Positions 26,772-36,190 of a DNA stretch of 64,000 nucleotides are shown here, in pieces (positions within the stretch are counted from its first letter, which is position 1; each line of letters starts with the position of its first letter). The notes beneath the pieces are model-generated. The model worked only from the letters and a program-made list of their open reading frames with translations. It was not told the DNA's origin and ran no database searches. Source of the DNA: Salimicrobium humidisoli (GTDB lineage Bacteria; Bacillota; Bacilli; Bacillales; Halobacillaceae); assembly GCF_002295105.1 (NCBI RefSeq), contig NZ_NSGH01000011.1:30875-94874 (forward strand), in the 5' to 3' direction. A program made the translations under genes and the position numbers.

Positions 26772-26816
26772 AAAGAGGGAGGTCCTTCCGATTTAAAAAG
26801 GACCTCCCTCTTTTTT
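26771..26816. terminator. Terminator between converging genes
   Basis: AAAAGAGGGAGGTCC and GGACCTCCCTCTTTT pair over 15 bases, with T-runs in both directions. Confidence 0.92.
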
Positions 26817-26911
26817 AATACAGCAGGCTTTTGCAACCGAGTTTTAACGTGAATAGTCCCTCTACATTTATGAGAAACAAATTCAAACTAACGAAACAGG
26901 TTACTGTATGT

Positions 26912-28522
26912 TCAGTTTTTCTGTTTTTTATAGAGCGTTTCTCCTTCCTTGATAGTTTCTTCCACCTGAATATCTCTTAACTTCATGGGATCTATCTCCA
27001 ACGGATTACGGTCAAGGATAACCAGATCCGCCCACTTCCCTTCTTTGATACTACCTTTTGCGTCTTCCTCCCCGTACTGATAGGCTGCATGAATCGTGAC
27101 TGCCTGAAGAGCTTCTTTCACACTGATCCGCTGGTCCGGACCGATCGACACTCCTCCTCTTGTCTGCCGGTTCACCGCACTCCAGATCGTCTGGAGCATG
27201 TCCGGTCTGATTACCGGAGAATCCTGATGCAGATTGACCGGGAGCCCCTTGTCTATAGCGGATTTGGCAGGGCTGATCCTGCTCCCCCGTGCTTCTCCGA
27301 GATTTTTCAAGTGGACATCTCCCCAGTAATACGTGTGATCGACGAATATAGAAGGAATCATCTGTATTTCCTTCATTACATCCAGCTGGTCATCACGGAC
27401 TGTCTGGCAGTGAATCATAACCGGGCGCGGCTCTTCCTTACCGGACTGCGGTGATTCTTCCATGGATTTCTTATAATTTCTTAGCAGCTGATCCGCGGCA
27501 GCATCTCCGTTGCAGTGGGTCAATAGTTGAATATTATTCCGAACAGCCTCGTCCGTCACTTTTTTCACCTGGTCGTCTTTGTACCAGGACGTCCCTCTGT
27601 ATTCCTCGTCTCCTTCGTAAGGTTCGGTGAGCCACGCCGTTTTTCCCTGAGGAGTTCCGTCCAGCAGCATTTTATATCCTCCGAGCCTGAATCTGTTATG
27701 ATACTGCTTTACGTAAGACGCATTCGCTTCAAATATTTTACCCGGATCATTATCGACCAGCGGATACGATATAACGTCGATGTTCAGCTTCCCCTGGTCG
27801 GCCAGGGCTTTGCACAGTTCCACCGTCAGCACGGAGGCCGCTCCATCCTGGACAGTCGTTATTCCATTCTGTACGTATACTTCCTGACCTTCTTCCAGTA
27901 ACTTCAAGTATTCATGTTCCGATCCGCCTGCTATGTACTGCTGGACGAGTGTCAGACACGTTTCTTCCAGATAGCCGTCCGGTTCCGTACTGCCTGTCAT
28001 TCTCCCTATCGTTCCGCCTTCCACTTCTTCCGTACGGGAGTCGATACCCGCCATGTCCAGCAGAGCATCATTAGCACATCCCATATGGGCAGAAGCATGG
28101 AAAACGAAGAGAGGGCGATCCGTTATTTCGTTCAGCACCTCTTTTACAGGATGGCGCTGTTCTTTCAGCATCGTATGATCGTACCCGAATCCGATGACCA
28201 CCTCGTTTTGTTCAAACTCTTTTTGTTCCAGATACTCGTGCAGAACGTCTGCAATCTCATCGAAACTCCCGCACCCGCTCAAGTCCGCCATACGGGACAC
28301 CGGTCCTACGAAGGGGAAGTGACTGTGAGGATCGATAAAAGAAGGCATAAGCGTTCTCCCGTTCAGGTTCACTTGTTCTGTGCCCTTTGTTTCGGCTGCC
28401 GCTTCCACCTCCTGCAGATTCCCCTTCTTCTTAATAACACCGTCTTTCACCAGAATGGCTTCTACGGGGACTTCCTCTCTTTCCATTGTGAGAATGTCCC
28501 CGCCGTAGTAGATTGTCTGCAT
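26912..28522 (-). CDS. Amidohydrolase family 3 protein, YtcJ-like
   Basis: A 536-residue metal-dependent amidohydrolase. The metal site FIDPHSHFPF follows the N-terminal beta-sandwich, LLTHCNGDAAADQLL and VMIHCQTVRDD are later histidine strands, and the C-terminus closes with GSIKEGKWADLVILDRNPL. YtcJ-type enzymes act on amide or formamide compounds of mostly unknown identity. ATG 28522 follows AAGGGAGTAATTACC. It has no operon partner here. Confidence 0.82.
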   Translation of the reverse strand: MQTIYYGGDILTMEREEVPVEAILVKDGVIKKKGNLQEVEAAAETKGTEQVNLNGRTLMPSFIDPHSHFPFVGPVSRMADLSGCGSFDEIADVLHEYLEQKEFEQNEVVIGFGYDHTMLKEQRHPVKEVLNEITDRPLFVFHASAHMGCANDALLDMAGIDSRTEEVEGGTIGRMTGSTEPDGYLEETCLTLVQQYIAGGSEHEYLKLLEEGQEVYVQNGITTVQDGAASVLTVELCKALADQGKLNIDVISYPLVDNDPGKIFEANASYVKQYHNRFRLGGYKMLLDGTPQGKTAWLTEPYEGDEEYRGTSWYKDDQVKKVTDEAVRNNIQLLTHCNGDAAADQLLRNYKKSMEESPQSGKEEPRPVMIHCQTVRDDQLDVMKEIQMIPSIFVDHTYYWGDVHLKNLGEARGSRISPAKSAIDKGLPVNLHQDSPVIRPDMLQTIWSAVNRQTRGGVSIGPDQRISVKEALQAVTIHAAYQYGEEDAKGSIKEGKWADLVILDRNPLEIDPMKLRDIQVEETIKEGETLYKKQKN

Positions 28523-28852
28523 GGTAATTACTCCCTTCATTAAATTGATTTCTGATTACATTATGTACGCACGAACCATTTTTTTCCTATCCAAAGAAAA
28601 ACCTATCGTAACATTTGAAAGGCACTGCATAAAAATGTTTACATTCCAATAGGGAATCAATTCACATAAACGGGCCCCGGAACTCACTGGTGCACAGTCT
28701 TATAACAGGAAGAGTCAGGTCAGTTTCAGCAGTGAAAATCCGGTCACAAATTTGTCTAAAATTTTCCCGTGCGTTTCATGTGACATTACACAGGACAATA
28801 TGTAAGATGGATATGGTATGACCTTTACTATTACTATTTAGGAGGATATTAA
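28523..28852. other. Intergenic region with ahpC promoter
   Basis: A 330-base gap between divergent genes. A candidate ahpC promoter has GTGACA at 28780-28785 and TAAGAT at 28803-28808, 17 bases apart. I looked for a PerR-type box near it and did not see a convincing one. Nothing else is assignable. Confidence 0.55.
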
Positions 28853-29419
28853 ATGTCTTTAATCGGAAAAGAAATAGCACCATTCAGCGCACAAGCTTTC
28901 AGAGAAGGCGATGATTTTATCGAGGTCACAGATGAGGATCTGAAAGGTAAATGGAGCATCGTCTGCTTCTATCCTGCGGACTTTTCGTTCGTATGTCCGA
29001 CAGAACTCGAAGACCTGCAGAATCAGTACGCTAAACTTCAGGAGCTTGGGGTTGAAGTATACTCCGTATCCACGGATACTCACTTCGTTCACAAAGCATG
29101 GCACGATCACTCGGAAGCCATCAATAAAATCACCTATACAATGATCGGGGACCCTTCCCACGAAATCTCCCGCAACTTCGACGTTCTTATCGAAGAAAAA
29201 GGTGTAGCGGACCGCGGTACATTCATCATCGACCCTGACGGTGTCGTACAGGCTGCCGAAATCAACGCAGACGGTATCGGACGTGACGCAAGCACGCTTA
29301 TCGATAAAGTGAAAGCTGCCCAGTACGTTCGTAAAAACCCTGGTGAAGTTTGCCCGGCCAAATGGGAAGAAGGCGAAGAAACGCTTAAACCAAGCCTTGA
29401 TCTTGTAGGTAAAATCTAA
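28853..29419 (+). CDS. ahpC: Alkyl hydroperoxide reductase subunit C (peroxiredoxin)
   Basis: A 188-residue typical 2-Cys peroxiredoxin. The peroxidatic Cys48 is in [10 protein letters not shown] and the resolving Cys167 in GEVCPAKW. It reduces hydrogen peroxide and organic peroxides in the cytoplasm and is recycled by AhpF. TAGGAGGATATTAA precedes the ATG, and ahpF follows after 15 bases. Confidence 0.97.
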   Translation: MSLIGKEIAPFSAQAFREGDDFIEVTDEDLKGKWSIVCFYPADFSFVCPTELEDLQNQYAKLQELGVEVYSVSTDTHFVHKAWHDHSEAINKITYTMIGDPSHEISRNFDVLIEEKGVADRGTFIIDPDGVVQAAEINADGIGRDASTLIDKVKAAQYVRKNPGEVCPAKWEEGEETLKPSLDLVGKI

Positions 29420-29434
29420 GGAGTAGGATAAAAT

Positions 29435-30997
29435 ATGCTAGACAAAGATATTAAAGCACAGCTTGAACAATATCTTCAGCTGCTTGAAGGCGACATCGTC
29501 CTGAAAGTGAGCGCAGGCTCGGATGACGTATCCAAAGAAATGCTGGAACTGGTGGATGAACTGTCCACCATGTCTTCCCGCATAAACGTGGAAAAAACAG
29601 AGCTGAAGCGCACGCCAAGTTTCAGTGTCAATCGTCCAGACGAAGAGACCGGCATCACATTCGCCGGGGTTCCTCTCGGACACGAGTTCACGTCTCTCGT
29701 TATGGCGCTCGTTCAGGTGAGCGGTCGTCCTCCGAAAGTGGAACAGAGCGTGATCGATCGCATCAAAGCGATTGATGAAGACTATCATTTCGAAACGTAC
29801 GTCAGCCTAAGCTGTAACAACTGTCCTGTCGTCGTTCAGGCCTTGAACATCATGAGCGTGGTCAACCCGCGTATTTCCCACACCATGATCGAAGGTGGCG
29901 CTTTCAAGGATGAAGTCGACAGCAAGAACATCATGGGCGTACCGACCGTCTTCCTTAACAACGAAGAGTGGGGCGGCGGCCGCATGGAGCTTGAAGAGAT
30001 CCTTTCTGCTCTCGGAAGCGGTCCCGACTCCTCTGAATTCGAAGGGAAAGATCCGTTTGATGTCCTCGTCGTAGGCGGAGGCCCGGCCGGCGGAAGTGCC
30101 GCTATCTATGCTGCACGTAAAGGCATCCGTACAGGACTGCTTACCGACCGTGTCGGCGGCCAGGTTCTCGATACGAACGCTATCGAAAACTTTATCAGCG
30201 TCCAGGAAACAGACGGACCGAAGCTTTCCTCCAATCTTCACGAACACGTCGGAGGATACAACGTGGACGTGATGAATCAGGTGAAAGCTGCGAATATTGA
30301 ACGTAAAGATAACCACATCGAAGTGGAACTGGAAAATGGAGCTGTTCTGCAAAGTAAAACAGCCATTCTCTCCACAGGTGCCCGCTGGCGTAATATAGGC
30401 GTTCCCGGCGAACAGGAATTCAGGAATAAAGGAGTCGCCTATTGCCCGCACTGTGACGGACCAATGTTCGAAGGAAAAGACATTGCGGTCATCGGCGGCG
30501 GCAACTCCGGTGTGGAGGCAGCCATCGACCTTGCAGGCGTAGTGAAACACGTCACGGTCCTTGAGTTCTCTTCCGCATCGAAAGCGGACTCCGTACTGCT
30601 GGATCGTCTTCACAGTCTTCCGAACGTAACGTTTATTACAAACGCACAGACGACGGAAATTACAGGAGACGAGACAGTGAACGGCCTGACTTATACAGAC
30701 CGCGTAAGCGGGGAAGAACGCCATCTGGAACTCGAAGGCGTCTTCGTCCAAATCGGTCTCGTACCGAACACCGAATGGCTCGATGATACCATTGAGCGTA
30801 CGAAAACCGGTGAAATCGTAGTCGACAAGAAAGGTGCAACGAACGTACCAGGAATTTTTGCGGCAGGTGACTGTACAAACAGTGCCTATAAGCAGATCAT
30901 CATTTCCATGGGTCAGGGTGCAACAGCTGCCCTCGGCGCCTTCGACTATCTGATTCGCAACACGGCTCCTGCCGAAAGCGAAGCAGTCACCTCATAA
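29435..30997 (+). CDS. ahpF: Alkyl hydroperoxide reductase subunit F
   Basis: A 520-residue flavoprotein disulfide reductase. It has an N-terminal tandem thioredoxin-like domain with Cys127-x-x-Cys130 (SCNNCPVV), then an FAD/NADH module (VVGGGPAGGSAAIYAARKG; VIGGGNSGVEAAIDLAG) with the redox pair Cys337-x-x-Cys340 in CPHCDGP. It passes electrons from NADH to AhpC. The length is that of full AhpF, longer than thioredoxin reductase. Confidence 0.97.
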   Translation: MLDKDIKAQLEQYLQLLEGDIVLKVSAGSDDVSKEMLELVDELSTMSSRINVEKTELKRTPSFSVNRPDEETGITFAGVPLGHEFTSLVMALVQVSGRPPKVEQSVIDRIKAIDEDYHFETYVSLSCNNCPVVVQALNIMSVVNPRISHTMIEGGAFKDEVDSKNIMGVPTVFLNNEEWGGGRMELEEILSALGSGPDSSEFEGKDPFDVLVVGGGPAGGSAAIYAARKGIRTGLLTDRVGGQVLDTNAIENFISVQETDGPKLSSNLHEHVGGYNVDVMNQVKAANIERKDNHIEVELENGAVLQSKTAILSTGARWRNIGVPGEQEFRNKGVAYCPHCDGPMFEGKDIAVIGGGNSGVEAAIDLAGVVKHVTVLEFSSASKADSVLLDRLHSLPNVTFITNAQTTEITGDETVNGLTYTDRVSGEERHLELEGVFVQIGLVPNTEWLDDTIERTKTGEIVVDKKGATNVPGIFAAGDCTNSAYKQIIISMGQGATAALGAFDYLIRNTAPAESEAVTS

Positions 30998-31003
30998 AGC
31001 ATC

Positions 31004-31041
31004 AAAAGAGCCGCTTTACCAATATGGTAAGGCGGCTTTTG
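31004..31041 (+). terminator. Terminator of ahpCF
   Basis: AAAAGAGCCGCTTTACC pairs with GGTAAGGCGGCTTTT, with an A-rich flank so it may also serve the converging gene. Confidence 0.9.
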
Positions 31042-31057
31042 TTATGGCAGAAGAGAG

Positions 31058-31387
31058 CTACTGACCGCTCTGCTGCTTATCGTATTCTTCCCCGTAATGA
31101 CGTCGTGCGTGGAATTCATGAACGAGGCGGATCGAAGGACGGAGAAGAAATTGAAAACTTCCCAGTACGAATAGAGTCACCCCTATCATTCGCCACGTTT
31201 CCTCAAAATAAAAACAGACACTCCCGAGGAAAAACCACAGCCCCAGCAGAAAATCGTTGATCGTATATAGAGTGTGGTATATTTTTCTGAAAAACGGGGA
31301 ATGTTTCTGCATCTGTTCATTGATATACGTTTCTCTGGAAGAGTTCTCCTCATTACGGTTGTTCTGTTCCGTTGTGTCAACGGCCAT
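31058..31387 (-). CDS. YrhK-domain small membrane protein
   Basis: A 109-residue protein with two central membrane segments (FLLGLWFFLGSVCFYF and IGVTLFVLGSFQFLL) and a conserved C-terminal basic stretch RPSIRLVHEFHARRH. This matches the YrhK-like domain; function unknown. ATG 31387 follows GAAAGGAGCGGAACT and overlaps the stop of the preceding gene by 11 bases. Confidence 0.72.
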   Translation of the reverse strand: MAVDTTEQNNRNEENSSRETYINEQMQKHSPFFRKIYHTLYTINDFLLGLWFFLGSVCFYFEETWRMIGVTLFVLGSFQFLLRPSIRLVHEFHARRHYGEEYDKQQSGQ

Positions 31388-31652
31388 AGTTCCGCTCCTT
31401 TCTTTCCGGAAGGTATTTTGTAAAATAGGCACCTGCGATTAGTAAAATAACAGTAAGAGGCCAGGATACGAGTCCCTGCATGTCAAACGAGTAGGCAACA
31501 AGATTCGTCACGGCTACAAGATAGAAGCAAATGGAAGTCAGTGCGCTTTTAATCCCGGTGGCCCCCGCCTCTTTTCTTTTTTTGACGAGAATGATTATGG
31601 AAATGATAAGACCTGCTGTCATAATGATAGAAAAAATAAACGACATACTCAT
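31377..31652 (-). CDS. Small membrane protein, unknown function
   Basis: A 91-residue protein with three predicted membrane segments (about 3-23, 36-54 and 62-80) separated by short basic loops. I do not recognise the family. It overlaps the YrhK-like gene downstream and lies one base after the alpha/beta hydrolase stop, so the three are probably co-transcribed. Confidence 0.65.
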   Translation of the reverse strand: MSMSFIFSIIMTAGLIISIIILVKKRKEAGATGIKSALTSICFYLVAVTNLVAYSFDMQGLVSWPLTVILLIAGAYFTKYLPERKERNYGR

Positions 31653-31653
31653 A

Positions 31654-32556
31654 CTATTTCTCCCTTTCTTCCTGGTGAAACGTTAAAACTTCCTTCACAC
31701 TTTTTAAGGAAAAATCCTCATTCCAGTGCACAAAATGCCCGCCTTCGACAGCGTGCCAGGTCACGGGAAGATGACGCTTCCGAAGCTTTTTTAAATAACG
31801 TTCTGTTTTTCTCTGTTCTTTATCATCCAGATCGGTGAATGTTGCATAGTATACGTGGGTGGGCACAGTAATCTTCTTCAGGAGACCGGGGATATCGAGG
31901 TTGTAGTACCCGAACATCAGATTCAGTCCCCGGGCGGAAAACTCGGTTTGAGATCGTAAAGCCGTACGCACGTACCGAGTTTCTTCTATACTTACATGTG
32001 CACAAAAATCGGCGACTTGCCTATCAAAATCACCATCTCCACTCCCTTTAAAAAACGTTGCCAGTCTTTTTAACAGACGTTCTCCGAATAGCTTCACTCC
32101 CAAATTCAGTAACGGAAAAGCGTAAGCGAAAATTCCGAATTCCGAAGTCGGCACTTTCGGGAAAGGTTTATGCCCCTGGTCCAATAAAACCAGCGTACGT
32201 ACCCGCTCTGGATAGTGTCTGGCGAAAGCCAGAGCGACAGCCCCGCCTAATGAGTGCCCGCTCACCACTGCTTTCTTCATTTTCCTCCGGTCCATGTATT
32301 CCTTTACCCAGTCCGCCAGTACAATGGGTGTCACTTTTCCACTGATGCCGCTGCTCCTGCCGATTCCCGGCAAATCGATCATATGGGTTTCAAACTTATC
32401 TTGTATGTATTCGGCTATATTCAACCCTTCATTTCCGGAAAATCCTCCGGCAGGAAGAAAAATAACCGGTTCCCCTTCCCCGACTTTTTCTGCAAAGTAT
32501 TCATAAGTATGGTTGACTATGATACTCACCTCCCCGATGCAAACCGTTACGACCAT
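31654..32556 (-). CDS. Alpha/beta hydrolase
   Basis: A hydrolase of up to 300 residues. The nucleophile elbow is SGHSLGGAVAL (Ser near 98), and the C-terminal histidine is in EGGHFVHW. LDLPGIGRS-type wording (MIDLPGIGRSSG) places it among small-molecule esterases and lactonases; no substrate is evident. The start is uncertain. The listed ATG overlaps the phosphatase gene, while the best ribosome site GGGGAGGTGAG near 32535 is followed only by ATC/ATA/GTC codons. Confidence 0.78.
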   Translation of the reverse strand: MVVTVCIGEVSIIVNHTYEYFAEKVGEGEPVIFLPAGGFSGNEGLNIAEYIQDKFETHMIDLPGIGRSSGISGKVTPIVLADWVKEYMDRRKMKKAVVSGHSLGGAVALAFARHYPERVRTLVLLDQGHKPFPKVPTSEFGIFAYAFPLLNLGVKLFGERLLKRLATFFKGSGDGDFDRQVADFCAHVSIEETRYVRTALRSQTEFSARGLNLMFGYYNLDIPGLLKKITVPTHVYYATFTDLDDKEQRKTERYLKKLRKRHLPVTWHAVEGGHFVHWNEDFSLKSVKEVLTFHQEEREK

Positions 32557-33101
32557 AACCTTTTCATGTGTATAAACTTCTCTCCCTCGAACGAGAGCTT
32601 ATAAATATCAGGCATTGCAAGCTCCTTCCAAAATGCAAAACCACAATCAGCATCGAAATAATTGATGATCAGAGCCATAAGGTTGCCATGCGTGCCTATC
32701 ACTATATTTTCAGCGGGACTATCTTTCAGCAGTTGTGAAACTGCATCCACCCCTCTCTGTTGAGCCACTCTATTCGACTCCCCGCCTTTCCATGAAAAAT
32801 CGAAGTCTTCCCACACTTTTGTAATAGCGGCTGTAAAATCCTCCATGGGTTGTCCTGCCAAAAGACGCTCCTTCAAATTCTCTATTACTTCAACGTCTTT
32901 ATTTATATGCCCGGCTATTCCTTCGACTGTTTGGAAAGCACGTTTATAGGGACTTGAAACCACTCGGCTGATGCTCTCTTTCTTAAGCAGTTCTGTAACA
33001 ATAGCTGCGTCCGTAAGTCCTCTGTCGGACAATGGTCTCCCACGCTCGTCCGGAGTGTACACAGAGTGAGCATGTCTGACGAAATACAAGTTAGTCAACA
33101 A
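32547..33101 (-). CDS. Histidine phosphatase family protein
   Basis: A 184-residue member of the phosphoglycerate mutase-like superfamily. The catalytic histidine is in FVRHAHS (RHA replacing the usual RHG), the second arginine region is VVSSPYKRAFQT, and the distal histidine is in IGTHGNLMAL. Such proteins are phosphatases on varied substrates. It overlaps the downstream hydrolase by 10 bases. Confidence 0.82.
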   Translation of the reverse strand: MLTNLYFVRHAHSVYTPDERGRPLSDRGLTDAAIVTELLKKESISRVVSSPYKRAFQTVEGIAGHINKDVEVIENLKERLLAGQPMEDFTAAITKVWEDFDFSWKGGESNRVAQQRGVDAVSQLLKDSPAENIVIGTHGNLMALIINYFDADCGFAFWKELAMPDIYKLSFEGEKFIHMKRLWS

Positions 33102-33203
33102 ATATACCCCCTACCTTTAAAACAATAGAAGAACTTATCAAAGCAGCTTTTTCTTATAATATATTCATCTTAAATAAATATGGGTGCAAAAATGTTAATA
33201 GGC

Positions 33204-33233
33204 AAAAAGGCTGCACTATGCAATAGTCCAGCC
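33204..33233 (-). terminator. Terminator of the MFS gene
   Basis: On the minus strand GGCTGGACTAT pairs with ATAGTGCAGCC (one mismatch) around a 3-base loop and is followed by five T. Confidence 0.75.
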
Positions 33234-33244
33234 CCTTCACTGAC

Positions 33245-34465
33245 TTAAGCTTTGAACTCATTGATATAAGTGGCAGGAAAAACATGTTTCGATAAAGTCA
33301 GATAAACAGCCGCTACCATCAATAATATACCAGCAGAAAAGAAAACGTGTGATACACCGAAAGCATCAGCCAACCAGCCAAGTAACAAAGAAGCACAACC
33401 GAAAGTCAGTGAAGTCATCGCCTCCTGGGCTCCATAAATCTTAGGTAAATTTTCAGAAGAAGCTTCCATCTGAAGATAAGTTTCCATCATTATGGATTTA
33501 ACCTGTTCTACGGCTCCATATAGCATAGATAAAACTAAGGCCATCCAGGGCAGACTATTGTATCCAAAACACATGGTTACTATACCTGCAATGAAAGAAG
33601 TGATAATTAATAGCTTTTTCAAGTTTCTCTCAACTCGAATGGCGTACTTCGTACAAATTACCCCACCAATGAGCAGACCTAAAAAGAAAGTAGTGTTGAT
33701 ATATCCCCACCATGCTTCATTCTTTTGAAGAACCTCAGATACATACACGTATATGATAGCAGCGATCCATACAACATTCGCTATAGACTCGAGAAAGATC
33801 ACTACATGTATTTTTCTGAAAATAAGGTTCTGCCAAATGGTCTCCCACCCCTCTTTCAAAGTAGACCGGAGTGGAGATTTTTCATTAGGAAATTGAAAAG
33901 TTGTCGAATCCTGAATTACCATTAGTAACCCTGAAGATAAGAGGTAAAAGAAGAACGTCAGCCATATAACGTACTGCCCTCCGATCATGGCGACCAGTAG
34001 ACCTCCTAACGCCCATCCGCCAAGCTGGACAATTTGAGAAGCTACTGAAAAGAAACTGTTTGCTTGCACAATCTCCTCTTTATCCACCAACCTCGGAATC
34101 ATAGCCCGGCTTGCCGGAGCAGCCCACCCATCCAGGAAAGCGATCGCAAACACGAGGAAAAAGATGAATAGTAAAGATTCCAGAAGCTGTGTTGTTGTCA
34201 AAGATGCCAACACAAGGAGAAAGAACGTCTTGCTGCTTTGAGAACCAAATAAAAGCGTTTTTAATGGATATCTATTAAATAATACGGGGGAAAGATACCC
34301 ACTGATAAAACGTGCAAATGTATTTACAAAAGGAAGCAGAGCTAAGTAAAGAGCAGACTGCGACACTGTATACAAAATAGAGATTAAGGCGACGATATAT
34401 ATTACATCACCTAAATTGGCCAACGTTTGACCGACCCACAAAAACCGGAAGGATAAAGTGTTCAT
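33245..34465 (-). CDS. MFS transporter (MFS_3-type exporter)
   Basis: A 406-residue major facilitator with about 12 membrane segments and the early motif RFLWVGQTLANLGDVIYIVAL, plus FLDGWAAPASRAMIPRLV after TM4. This is the pattern of macrolide-efflux and enterobactin-exporter-like MFS_3 proteins. Substrate unknown. ATG 34465 follows AAAGGGGTAG. The gene is more AT-rich than the blocks around it, possibly a sign of transfer. Confidence 0.82.
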   Translation of the reverse strand: MNTLSFRFLWVGQTLANLGDVIYIVALISILYTVSQSALYLALLPFVNTFARFISGYLSPVLFNRYPLKTLLFGSQSSKTFFLLVLASLTTTQLLESLLFIFFLVFAIAFLDGWAAPASRAMIPRLVDKEEIVQANSFFSVASQIVQLGGWALGGLLVAMIGGQYVIWLTFFFYLLSSGLLMVIQDSTTFQFPNEKSPLRSTLKEGWETIWQNLIFRKIHVVIFLESIANVVWIAAIIYVYVSEVLQKNEAWWGYINTTFFLGLLIGGVICTKYAIRVERNLKKLLIITSFIAGIVTMCFGYNSLPWMALVLSMLYGAVEQVKSIMMETYLQMEASSENLPKIYGAQEAMTSLTFGCASLLLGWLADAFGVSHVFFSAGILLMVAAVYLTLSKHVFPATYINEFKA

Positions 34466-34924
34466 ATTTTTACTACCCCTTTTCATATCGTTTTATAATC
34501 GATGAAAAAAGGGTGTATTTACATTCGTTTGAAACCTCCTTATTAAACCGTTCGCCATTGTTGCTCATTTTTTAAAGTTATCCAATTACTAATGCTTGTT
34601 TCAGAAAATATTCAGGAGTAGTAAAACCTTCCGTAGCGGCTAATCTCTGTTATTGATTTTGTATTTATTTTAAAACTGAATTTTCCTTATTCTATCATAA
34701 ATTTTAAATACGAAAGGTGCTTTAATTAGTGAATAAATAAGCCTGAGGTTCATATTCCGGAGGATATTAACTTTCTTAATTAATAATCAGCTCACTTATA
34801 GAGCCAATGTACAAACCAATATGACTTCATGATAAAATTGTGATTGTATTCTGATAAAAAATTTTACATGTCTTTTTGAAGATTATCGACTGAAATTTCT
34901 CAACCAGCAAAGGAGGTCAGCCTT
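34466..34924. other. AT-rich intergenic region before the fabF-like operon
   Basis: A 459-base gap between divergent transcription units. It is AT-rich with several short inverted repeats. No convincing promoter pair, RNA element or gene could be fixed. Confidence 0.4.
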
Positions 34925-36157
34925 ATGAAACGAAGAGTGGTCATTACAGGAACAGGGGCCATCTCCCCTCTCGGGAATGATACGGAGACTTTGTGGAACA
35001 ACATTAAACGCGGGAAGTCCGGTATTCAACAACTTACTTCGGGCGATTTCGATCAGGTGAACACACGTATTGCAGGCTGTGTGGAAGATTTCCGGGGTGA
35101 CGAATATCTTGAACCCAAAGAAGCGAAGCGACACGATTTATTCGTTCAGTACGCTTACGCGGCAGCCGTACAGGCACTGGAAGAGTCGAACCTGCCGCTT
35201 CAACAGTTGGATAAGGACCGCGCGGGCATCTATATAGGCTCCGGTGCCGGCGGATTGAATACTTTAATGGAGAACTACCAAACGATGCTTGATAAGGGAG
35301 CAAAACGCGTGTCCCCTTTCATGCTGCCCACTTCCATCACTAATATGGCGAGCGGTCTGACTGCAATTAAAACAGGCTTTACGGGGCCAAGTTTCTCCCC
35401 GTCCTCCGCCTGCGCCACAGGTAACCATGCCATCGGAGAGGCTTACCACACTATTGCTCACGGCTATGCGGACGTTATGCTTGCTGGTGGATCAGAGGCA
35501 CCGATCAACCCGCTTTATTTTGCCGGTTTTGCAAAAATGGGTGCCATGTCCACGAAAAACGAAACCCCCGGACAGGCTTCCCAGCCGTTCAACCGGGACC
35601 GGGACGGATTCGTTATGGCTGAAGGAGCCGGGGTGTTGCTCCTGGAAGATTACGACCACGCTAAACAGCGCGGTGCAGAAATTGTCGGCGAAATCATCGG
35701 CTACGGAAGTACAACAGACGCTTACCATATGACCAGCCCTTCTCCCCTCGGTGCACAAAAGGCTATGAAACTTGCACTGGAGCGGTCCGGTCTCTCTACA
35801 AAAGATGTCGATTACATCAATGCCCACGGAACGGGTACTCCTACGGGGGACATATCTGAAACAGAAGCTATCCAGGGGCTCTTCGGCAACAATGCAGGCG
35901 GGTTGAAAGTAAGCTCTACCAAATCGATGACCGGACACTTATTCGGAGCGGCTGGCGGCGTTGAGAGTATTATCACACTAAGAAGCCTTCAGGAAAATAT
36001 TTTTCCTCCCACAATTAATCTGCATCACCCCGACCCCGACTGTACGTTGGATTATGTACCGAACGAAGCGGAAGAGGGGTCGGTGGAAGTGGCGTTATCC
36101 AATGGTTTTGGTTTCGGTGGTCATAATGCCGTACTAGCTTTTAAGAAATATCATTAA
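34925..36157 (+). CDS. Beta-ketoacyl-ACP synthase II-type enzyme (FabF paralogue)
   Basis: A 410-residue condensing enzyme with an intact Cys-His-His triad: Cys163 in SSACATGNHAIG, His301 in NAHGTGTPTGD, His338 in KSMTGHLFGAAGG. It extends acyl chains by decarboxylative condensation with malonyl-ACP. No other fatty-acid synthesis gene lies nearby; instead an acyl-CoA ligase and a thioesterase follow, so it is probably a dedicated paralogue and not the housekeeping FabF. AAAGGAGGTCAGCC precedes the ATG. Confidence 0.9.
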   Translation: MKRRVVITGTGAISPLGNDTETLWNNIKRGKSGIQQLTSGDFDQVNTRIAGCVEDFRGDEYLEPKEAKRHDLFVQYAYAAAVQALEESNLPLQQLDKDRAGIYIGSGAGGLNTLMENYQTMLDKGAKRVSPFMLPTSITNMASGLTAIKTGFTGPSFSPSSACATGNHAIGEAYHTIAHGYADVMLAGGSEAPINPLYFAGFAKMGAMSTKNETPGQASQPFNRDRDGFVMAEGAGVLLLEDYDHAKQRGAEIVGEIIGYGSTTDAYHMTSPSPLGAQKAMKLALERSGLSTKDVDYINAHGTGTPTGDISETEAIQGLFGNNAGGLKVSSTKSMTGHLFGAAGGVESIITLRSLQENIFPPTINLHHPDPDCTLDYVPNEAEEGSVEVALSNGFGFGGHNAVLAFKKYH

Positions 36158-36190
36158 CGGAGTACTTCGGACAGAGGAAGGAGAATCACA

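Noticed and set aside
28560..28852. PerR box before ahpC
   Set aside because: No good match to the TTATAAT-N-ATTATAA type dyad could be found, so PerR control is not claimed.
29807..30751. 314-codon open frame on the minus strand
   Set aside because: Antisense to ahpF, which has full domain support.
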